From Diplolepis rosae (taxonomy: Eukaryota > Arthropoda > Insecta > Hymenoptera > Diplolepididae): DNA of 64,000 nt. Below, piece by piece: positions 55,746 through 64,000 of the stretch; the first letter of the stretch is position 1; every line of letters begins with the position of its first letter. Under the pieces are notes generated by a model. The model was not told where the DNA came from and made no database searches. It was given only the letters and a program-made list of their open reading frames with translations. The stretch covers positions 1,302,001 to 1,366,000 of the forward strand of contig JAPYXD010000171.1 in NCBI GenBank assembly GCA_030998225.1, written 5' to 3'. The translations under genes were made by a program, and so were the position numbers.

Positions 55746-56884
55746 CAATATTCATGATACTCTACTTCTGTCAGATTTTTGCAAAACTTGCAAATGTTTC
55801 GATTTATTTTTTAATTCTTACATGTATATATCCTGAAACTTTAGGACATATATGATTTAAGAGAGTTGAGCCGTTTGATGTTATTATTTACGTTAAATAA
55901 TAAAATTAATGTTTCACATCGTGAGAAGTCACTTAAAGGCGTTAGAACAATGTATGCAAATCTTTTAGCTTTTTAAAATATGCAGCCTTTTACGGGAAGA
56001 AGTGTTTATGTGCCACTCCTAGTAGATAAAAACACACTATTTTTTATTAAACCTGTATCATATGTGCCAATCAGATTACCGAACGTCCGTTTCATTAAAG
56101 TCTAAGGATTCTAAGTAAAGCATTTTAAGCCTAGGCCTATAAACGCTGCTTCGGGGATCGCTCAGCGGCGCTAAAGTTGCACTCATAATGTAGGTGTGAT
56201 AAAAATAACTATTCTACTAAAGTTCCATCCTTGTATCAGTATAAAGATTCTAGTTCTTATAAATTTTACTTGTTTGTCACGAGAACTTGGAAATTTTTTA
56301 AATTAGTTTCATTAATGTTAAAGGCTTTAAACTTATCGTCAATAAATTATGTTTTTACTAAAGATTTTATAACAAGGCTTGACTTTTTTATCTTTTGTAG
56401 GCTTTTTCTGTCATAGTTCTGGTGTCTAGTTGGCATTATTACATCTGAGGTACGATTGGTATACGGAAAAACTTAGTTATCGAAACTTTCTTTGGCTGTC
56501 ATACACTTTTGGGCAGGGCTAAAGTTGTTTAAAATTTCATTAACGACTTCAGTAATTCCGTATACTTTTCAATAAAAGACTAAAAAATTTGTTGAAATTT
56601 TCATTAATTAGTCCTATGTTTCACAGTCAATGAAAATGTCAACAACTTTTTTAAAACCATTTATTGAAAAGGATGCGGAATAATTGAAACTGTCAATGAA
56701 TTTCTTTACATCTTCAGCCCTATCCAAATATCAATGACAGTCAAAAAAAGTTTCAACAACTGATTTTTTCTGTGTATTGAGTAAATTTAAAAAAAAAGTA
56801 AAGCAAAGTCCATTTTTTCTCGCACAAGCACACAGGGAAACATGCACCCTCAGGGTGAAAATGTGTTATTCAAATTATATACTT
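55746..56884. other. No recognised gene
   Basis: AT-rich. Patches at 56480-56780 repeat TTTCATTAA-like and GTCAATGA-like words in both orientations but without clear ends. Confidence 0.4.
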
Positions 56885-58688
56885 ACAAGGAACCCTAGGT
56901 AGGTGTCCTCCTCCGATTTTTTTCGTTCACACATATGTTGTAGTACTAGAAAAACTAAGCGAAACGTATTTTTTTTATGTGCCCAAAATGGTTTTTAGGG
57001 GGTAAATATCACCCTGAAAAGTGCGGTACCAAATACCCGTTTAATTGTTTCACATATAATAACAGAATCTTTCACAATGAAACCAACTCAAAAAATATCC
57101 TCACTTCTTAGAGATAAAATATGTGATTTTGTCAACTTGATTAAAAAGATTTTTGGGGGGTAAACTACTCCACAATAAGTTTTAATCATACAAAAAATTT
57201 TCAAGCAGACATTATTTCAACCCTAAAAATCTGGAAAAAATATATGTTGCACGCGATAATAAAATAAAGTTCACGTATATTTGCATTTTCATTAGAAATT
57301 AATTTATAAGGGGTAACCATCCTTGAGTGCATGTTATTATATTTCTATAAATTAAAGAACTCTATATTATACATACAAGTCAATATTTGTAGAAATACAT
57401 AAATTACATGTTTGACTCATGCAGAAGGTTAAACTGATTAAGCTGCTATTTATCTCAAGCCAGGTATCTTTACGAATGTATTGAAATGTATATGAGGCTT
57501 AATGTATTATTTTTTCAGGAGCAATTTTTATTTTTAGGATGCGAACTTTTGTAAAGACTGCCAATAATCGTTCAGTGTTGCTTTCATCGTTCTTGAGTTT
57601 AAAAGTCTATTTCTTTATTTCTGCAGTGAAACATATCAGTCAACAGTTTATCAAGTCTTGTAAGCATGCCTATAAATCCCTTAAATGTAATACAACTTTT
57701 GTTAGTTGCATTCCAAACCATGAACATACCTGACAGTGATCTTAATGATGCAGAACGGCAACTGGCAGATAATTTCAATGAAATTCTAATTCAGGCTATG
57801 AATGATTTCAATGGCGCTGAGATTGTTGAAGAAAATACGTTAGACTTTCAGAACCATATAAAGACTAGGAGCCTTCCGCTGTGGAAGACACCTATGCAGA
57901 GTGGACTCCTAAACTTGATTCTAAATCAGATGACGCTGTTTGTACGAGAGATGATGAAAATGCTGACTTCGATTATAAACAAAGAGCTGTGGAGTTTTGA
58001 AGAAGCGAAATGAAAAAAAGCAATCGTGAGTTAAGTGCTATTCAACATAGGTTCCAAACAGTAACATCAGTACGTCAATTGAGGCGATGGGCAGGACAAG
58101 TAAATAAAGGCGGTATACACATACACTTTTTCAGATTATTACGACGTTATTAGCACTCATTTGTATTTTTCTTGTGTGATCGTAACTTCTTTCGGGGTAG
58201 TTTACCACCATGAAATGTTTCGACTAAATGAAGCAATTTATATTTGTCAACCCTCTGTGTGAAAGAATTTTTTCTGCTTAGTTTTATACTCGAAATTTAC
58301 TTTATTTTGTAGAAATATAATAAAGTACACTTAAGAGTGGTTAGCCCTTATAAATTAATTTCTCATGAATATGCAAATTTTTTGTATAATTAAAACTTAT
58401 TGAGGGGTAGTTTACCCCCAAAAAATCTTTTGTATGAAGTTGACAAAATCACACATTTTATCTCTCATAGTGAGGATAATTTTCGAATTGGTTTGATCGT
58501 AAAATATTCTGTTATCATATGTGAAGTAATTAAATGGGTATTTGGTACCGCACTTTTCGGGGGTAATTATTAACGCCTAATAACCATTTTGGGCACGTAA
58601 AATAAATACGTGTCGCTTAGTTTTTCGAGTACTGCAACATATGTGCGAACGAACAAAATCGGAGGGGACACCTACCTAGGGTTCCTTG
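56885..58688. mobile_element. 1.8-kb DNA element with long inverted arms
   Basis: The left arm (56885-57355) and right arm (about 58310-58688) are inverted copies that share AAGGAACCCTAGGTAGGTGT at the ends, then GGTACCAAATACCC and TTAGAAATTAATTTATAAGG-like words. The left arm has about 100 extra bases. The centre holds the start of a transposase-like gene on the plus strand. Confidence 0.88.
57720..58115 (+). pseudogene. Transposase-like N-terminus (HTH type), truncated
   Basis: It begins MNIPDSDLNDAERQLADNFN. After frame changes it reads AVCTRDDENADFDYKQRAVEF, a stop in place of the expected Trp, then IQHRFQTVTSVRQLRRWAGQ and NKGG. The YKxRAVEFW plus QHRF..V.S.RQLRRW pattern is the DNA-binding start of a repeated arthropod transposase-like family with a pogo/CENPB-like helix-turn-helix. 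The sequence stops there, so the catalytic part is deleted. It is flanked symmetrically by the inverted arms. Confidence 0.55.
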
Positions 58689-58994
58689 TTAGATAAAACT
58701 CTCACTTGTAAACCCACTTGATAAGGTTGGAAGTATGCTCAACTGTGCGTTTTCTCCCCGTCTAAGCCTTTGTTTATAAAAATAGACCCCTCACCATCGA
58801 ATTTTTGAGCGACAGAAAATTTACTTGTTTTGTGAATATATATAAAGCTGTTTCAACGTTTATAACTCTTAGTTTCGGAAGAAATTTTTAAATTTTTAAA
58901 TCAAAATTGCATTAATAATCTAATTTTTATGAAACTTGCTCTCACAAGTTTTTAGATTCTCTAATACAAATACATCAGGATTAAAGAATATAAA

Positions 58995-59040
<46 letters not shown>
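58995..59040 (+). repeat. ATT microsatellite before R1-like element
   Basis: About 15 ATT units directly left of the element start. It could be the target, or the tail of an earlier insertion. Confidence 0.9.
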
Positions 59041-59043
<3 letters not shown>

Positions 59044-60880
59044 CCGGTTCTGCATTGGTTTCCTCGGAAGCCGATTAGGAGGCCCTAGAACAGGCCACCG
59101 GGCGCGTCCTCAGGTCGCGGATAGAGGGGCCCTGTACCGAGGGTTACTGCTGAATACGGATACAACAATAAATAAACAGTCGCGGACAATGTTGCAGGGA
59201 TGGTCCCGAAGGAATAACCCCCAAGCCGAGGTGTTAAGTACCGTGCCATGGGCTGCATGGCACCAGAGAGTGGTGTCTCACACGGTGTCTCCAGGAAACC
59301 AGGCCACCTCCTAGAGTATCCAGGGTCGGACCAAATATTTCCCTAGCTAATCGTGGGAATAAAAATGGAGTTTAAAAATTTGAAACAAACGATGTATGAG
59401 GAGATGTTTGGAGGCGAGTTGGACGTGACGTAGGAGACGGTGGATCCGTTCGAGACCGATAAGTCGCAAGTACGGCAGTACCGGGACTGGCTTCACGAGC
59501 GGAACGAGAAGCACTTGGAGATCCTCAAGAAGGTAGAATCGGCCCTGGAGAAGGTGGAGAGCTTCTCCAGGACGAAGAAGAATATGCAGCTCCCTATCAG
59601 GGACGGCATACAGGAGGCAACGGAAGGAATCGTGGATGAGGGAAGCCAAACCCTTCCACATCCTGCTGCGAGGTCCACGCCAGACACACGAAAGCGGATC
59701 AGAGAGCCGACTGTGAGTCCGGAGAAGTCTGCGGTGAAGAAACCGGTGGAGAAGAGGCCTAAAATTTCCAACAAAGAAGAGGAGTGGGTGCAGGTCCCCA
59801 TAAAGAAGGACCTCCGGAAGAAGAAAGAGAAGAAGCCGTCCAGAAGGCCGGAAAAATCTCGCTGTGCCCGCCCAGAAGCGGTACTCATCAAACCCGCGAA
59901 GGGAATGAGCTACGCTGCCATCCTGCACGAACTTAAGAAGCGCGTTAACCCTGACGAACTGAGCGCCACAGTCCAGGGAATCAGGGAAACGCGCTCCGGG
60001 GTCTTGCTAGTGGAACTAAAAGTTTCCACAAAATGCAGAGGGAGACTGGACACTGCCTTTGAAGAGGCACTTGGAGCCAGGGGGGCGGTCCATTTTCTCA
60101 TCCGGGGGATCGAGGTCGAGATCACCGACCTGGATCCAACTACCGAAGCGGAAGACATCGAGGATGCGGCCAGAAGCTTTTTCGACAAAGAACTGGAGCT
60201 GAAGTTAAGGGTGTCTCTAAACAAGGCACCCTATAGAGGAAACCGGAAGGCGTATGTGCTTCTGGAGGAGGAAAGGAAGCTGAAGTTGCTCAAGGGTGCC
60301 CACATCAAGATCGGGCGGGTCTCCTGCAGAGTCCGCAGAAAAAGGAGGTGAACCGATGCTTTCGCTGCCTTGGCTTTGGCCACATAGTTGCGAACTGGTG
60401 AGGGCCAGACCACAGCAGGTGCTGCTGAAGATGTGGCGAAGAGAGGCATCTTTCGGGTTCCTGCACCGGGAAGCCGAGGTGCTACCTCTGTGCCGCAAGG
60501 GAGGAAAAGCCCCCGAATGACCTCATACAGGAGACAATGCGTTGCGCGGCCTTTCAGGAGGCAGCCATGAATATAAAGCCTTAGGAAGGCCGCCAGGGAG
60601 AGGAGAACTGGAGGAGAAAGTCCAGCAACAAAGACGAAGAAAAAAGGAAGAGAGGCTAACATCGCCTCAAGATGGCTCCCACCCTAAAGTAATGCCTAAC
60701 GGCGGTACCAGGGTGGGATTCCACGCCCTAAGAGACAGGGAGGAAGTTTTAGTGGGTAGGGCTGCCCGAGCAGCAGAGTCCCACACACCAGGGGGACGCG
60801 GAGTCCCCTTGACGGTGCATAGAGAATTTCTCCCTCCCTCCCTCGAAAAACAAAAATTATCATTATTATTATTATTATCC
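59041..60880 (+). mobile_element. R1/I-group non-LTR retrotransposon, ORF2 lost
   Basis: The GC-rich leader begins CCCGGTTCTGCATTGG. ORF1 follows, then a short 3' region and an ATT-repeat tail (about 60858-60878). No endonuclease, RT or RNase H remains. The last 48 bases of the leader are strongly similar to those of the element at 35567. Confidence 0.85.
59365..60590 (+). pseudogene. Retrotransposon ORF1 (Gag-like, CCHC)
   Basis: The leader match puts the start at 59365 (MEFKNLKQTMYEEM), with a TAG at about 59431, so the open part runs from the next Met at 59440. An N-terminal coiled-coil-like block (RNEKHLEILKKVESALEKVE) and a Lys/Arg/Pro-rich middle lead to a Gag-like domain (GMSYAAILHELKKRVNPDEL, RGIEVEITDLDPTTEAEDI). 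The knuckle region CFRCLGFGHIVANW lies beyond the frame end and has its last Cys changed to Trp. A stop and a frameshift follow, and then a degraded second knuckle (CGEE). It presumably bound element RNA. Confidence 0.85.
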
Positions 60881-60902
60881 ACATAATGTAGGCAGGCACT
60901 CT

Positions 60903-61068
60903 TTAAATCTGAATCAGTGCTATTCTCATTGAATTGAATTCAGTGACCCACTTTTGGCTGGGTGATCAATCATTTTCCCTGAAAACCAATGAAAAACCAC
61001 TGATTGTCCTGTCATAATTGGGTCACCGATTTCAATACAAAGAGAATCTCATTGATTCATATTTATAG
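60903..61068. mobile_element. Short MITE, about 165 bp
   Basis: The inverted ends (TAAATCTGAATCAGTG-like and TAAATATGAATCAATG-like, each reaching GTGACCCA) are about 47 bp each. The vocabulary resembles the MITE inside the long arms at 1389 and 5515. Confidence 0.65.
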
Positions 61069-62049
61069 AGCAGGGACAATGAAGTGCCATAACACTGAGG
61101 TGAAACCTAATATTAACTGCCGGTAGTAATTAAAGCCATGTCCTAGGTGAGCCACGTGACCAAGTCAGTCTTCGAATCGATATTTTTTTTGTCCACATTT
61201 AAAATTAAAAGTTAAAAGCAAGTGAAAAAGTTAGGAAAACGTTAATAAAGAAGAATTGAAAGTGTGAATGAAAGCGCACATTTAGGGCAACAGAAAAAGT
61301 TTTTGTTATAAAATAATCAATCAAGCAATCTGCATTACCATAACAGATCTTGCTAGATCGTGCGCGTACCGCGCTCTATGGGGATAGCCAGTGTTTGCAC
61401 ATTTATGTTTATTTATTCAAACTTTAGGAGTTTTTGGATCCGTGTATAGACCAGATTAGACCAGGCCCAGCACGTGCCTATTTGCAGCCGTGGCCAAACT
61501 ATTTTTACCCCCTCGTCCCTCCCACATTTTTGTCTCAATAAAACGTGAACGTAACGTCTAGATTTTTATTTGTCTTTCTACAGTATTTAAGAATCATTAG
61601 GAACGTTATTTTGACTATTGCGCCAATGTGTTAGGAAAACAATGGACATCGAAAAACCAATTGAAAATGATTGAGTTTGAATTGTTTGATTTTTACCAGC
61701 GCATCGTACATAGAGGAGCAGGTCGGAATAGTTAGGAACGTGTGTACACTCGGACCGCAGTCATATCTTAGTTCTGTGAAAGATATTTAAAACAAATTGC
61801 TTACGTTAATAAGCTCGATATTTGGGTTCCTCAAAAACTGAACGAAAACTAAAAATAATTTAAAATAGTATTAATTAATTTTTGTATACCTTTTATTATA
61901 AAATAAAATAAAAATTTTAGGCATCATATTTGATTAATATTTGATACAAAAATTTATAATTACTATGTTTTAGGTTTGATGAATCTAAATTTCGAAATGT
62001 ACATTAAAAAATGTCATCATTATCAAAAAGTATCTTGTGTAAAAACATT
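61069..62049. other. No recognised gene
   Basis: AT-rich. No repeat pairs with elsewhere in the window. Confidence 0.4.
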
Positions 62050-62440
62050 TCCAAAAAGAATTTTATGTGCCTCCGGGCGTAAACTCGTTTTTTCGCTACA
62101 GTTAAGAGTAGCGCAATGTTTTGTATTGCGCTAGAGAGGAATAAAATGTAAAAATTGAACTGCGCATGCGCCTATAGCCATACAGTAGAGCACAATCTTT
62201 TTCTTATTCTTCTTCTCCGTACAGCGTTCGCACCCTACTGACAAAGCCTTGTACATTTGAACTGCGCATGCTCTATTAAAACACGCTACTACTACACAAG
62301 ATCGATAAAATCAAAATGGCCGGGACTAGTCGCGAAATATCAAGTGTAATGACTAGCGCCGCAAACAACTAATATACTAGATTAGATTCGAGTCTACGCA
62401 TAAAAACTCATATACGCACCGAAGTCACATAATAGTATAA
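62050..62440. repeat. Mirror copy of the repeat at 27330-27710
   Basis: Reverse-complement match including GCGCATGCGCC, AGATCGATAAAATCAAAATGGCC and CATAAAAACTCATATACGCA. It is bounded by unrelated sequence on both sides. Confidence 0.85.
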
Positions 62441-64000
62441 AAAAGTTTGACAAAGAGCGGCCTTTTTCATGAGTGGCCTAGGGCAGTATCAAAGGTTCAA
62501 AAGTTACTTGAAACTACAAGTACCGTTCTTGTACAATTAGATCAATAATCCTGGAAAAGTTATACAACTTTGCGAAGGTATTCAGTAGAAAGTCCGTGAA
62601 AATTCTGAGTACGCAAAATGTTTAATTTCTATAAATCATTTGTGGAAATAAAGTTCAAAGATTGGATATTTCTAAGATTTAATATGAAATTCTGAATATA
62701 GACAGATAGAGCTCGCACAGCACTCGTGCATGAAAACTTCAAAGCCAGTCAATGAAATTTTTATGGACAATCAATGGACTATAAATTGAATTACCGCTGT
62801 TGAAATTAATCTTACGCTGAAAGGATTCGAATCTTAACTTTTACCTAATCTACATGTATAACGCAGTCTAACCTTATAAATTAAAACGAACGGCTACCGA
62901 AGCACTTTTGATATTTTCCAAAAAATGTTGGGTACATTTTATTCTTAGAAAATGCAGGGCCGTGTAAGAAATTGCTGCGCCTTGTTTCGCCAAGAATTTT
63001 ATATAATAAAGAAGATTAAAGAATTATTGCGTTTCTACATTTTTAAATGATGAGATTTTTAATAAATTAATTACTAAATCCTAAATGATCAAATATAAGA
63101 ATTTCATAATTTTTGAAGTTTATGTCAATTTACAAAGTAATAAAAATTGTGTGTATCTAAAAAACTGACATTGACAACTGCACAGCGTGCCAATAAAAAT
63201 TCCACAAGACTTTAAAGCGCAGTCCAAGAATTTTTATTTGACTTGTATAGCAGGTATTCATCTCTTTCTAATCAAATTATTCTACCCAAACTCTTTTAAA
63301 ACCTGAAGCACTTTTTAGAAGATGTATTTGACTTTCTATCATTCTTTTAAAAACTATAAAATCAAAATTTGAAAAAATTTCCTTCTTTGACTGTGCTTGA
63401 ATTAATCTAGGACATTCTTTCTTTTTCTCGATGAAGTTCTAAACTTCTTCATAAAAAGTATATAGGATCTTCGAAAAAATTTGTTCTGTCCAAAAGTCAA
63501 GAACTGTCAACTACATTTCCCAGCACTTATTTTCTCCGCGTAAGGGATGTTAGCTGTAAAATATAGAAGATCTAAAAAATATATAAAGAATCAAATTTTC
63601 AAAAAATTAAGAAAACAAGCAAAAAAAAATGATCTCAAATACTTCCACGACCTCGTTTCACCTCGTGACACCAGGTTTGGGTCCATCGGCCCCAGAAACC
63701 TAGATAAAACAAATTTCATCATGTTCCGAAAATTTCTGCGAAATTTGTCTGCCATTTTGAAACTGCCATCTTGAATTGAAAATTACTATCGCATATACGC
63801 ATGTTAAGAAGATTACTCATTTCATAGATCAAAATAATTCCAAACATTTAATGGAATGGATAAAACGTAAGCAAGCGTTGATATACAAGTTAACAATACC
63901 ATTTCACAAATATCATATTTTTCAGGGGTATTACAAGAAACGATGAGAATTTTTTTTAATTTACATACTCTAGGTACTTTCCAGACTCATTTTTGTTTCC
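62441..64000. other. No recognised gene
   Basis: The frame 63547-63774 contains FHDLVSPRDTRFGSIGPRN, whose DNA (TTTGGGTCCATCGGCCCCAG) looks like a repeat-family piece, not a protein domain. The rest is AT-rich. Confidence 0.4.

Noticed and set aside
27330..62440. Polinton/Maverick or endogenous virus between the distant inverted repeats
   Set aside because: No polymerase B, capsid, packaging ATPase, protease of that class or retroviral-type integrase seen; the space is filled with unrelated TEs.
1..64000. CRISPR array or prokaryotic defence system
   Set aside because: No regularly spaced short repeats with unique spacers; tandem arrays here have units of 135-277 bp and few copies. All gene signals are eukaryotic TE-type.

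Overview
The window reads as AT-rich arthropod nuclear DNA, most likely an insect and possibly a hymenopteran. I infer this from the mix of mariner, Tc1, hAT, Gypsy and R1/I-type elements and from spliceosomal GT-AG signals. There are no operons or bacterial ribosome binding sites. I found no intact host gene. Nearly every recognisable coding stretch belongs to a transposable element (TE), and almost all carry stops, frameshifts or deletions, so this is a TE graveyard with nested insertions.

Layout. 1-7109: a hAT-type transposase pseudogene (minus strand) between two inverted arms of about 1.83 kb. 9012-18398: two 430-bp LTR-like direct repeats bracket a decayed Gypsy gag-protease (minus), a double-stranded-RNA-binding-domain (dsRBD) remnant, a palindrome carrying two tRNA-like sequences, several MITEs and satellite-like tandem repeats. 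18516-19725: a hairpin joined to a Tc1 transposase remnant. 20503-22397: an inverted-repeat element split by LTR-like sequence. 22789-28615: a MITE, a mariner fragment, a PIF/Harbinger-like remnant, a cluster of nuclear-receptor half-sites and a deleted Tc1/mariner-like element. 29619-30537: a mariner with intact ends but a deleted core. 30545-31690: a decayed arthropod TE-type gene. 32165-40605: inverted arms of about 0.5 kb enclose an intron-containing gene with a DDD-like pattern and a complete-ended I/R1-group non-LTR element (35567-39561) that has lost its reverse transcriptase. 41334-49158: arms of about 240 bp enclose another TE-type gene remnant, a mariner (44335-45565), SINE-like tRNA heads and a GC-rich TATA promoter followed by tandem repeats. 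49152-51513: a decayed R1-like element on the minus strand. 53371-53780: a 135-bp tandem array. 56885-58688: a 1.8-kb element with long inverted arms and a transposase N-terminus. 59041-60880: an R1-like element with ORF1 only. The last 3 kb hold little that I can identify.

The most interesting items are four: the TE-type gene with long inverted arms and a spliced DDD-like protein (33048-34640); the head-to-head tRNA-like palindrome (9799-10301); the dsRBD fragment lying inside LTR-like repeats; and a leader of about 48 bp shared by two otherwise different non-LTR retrotransposons.
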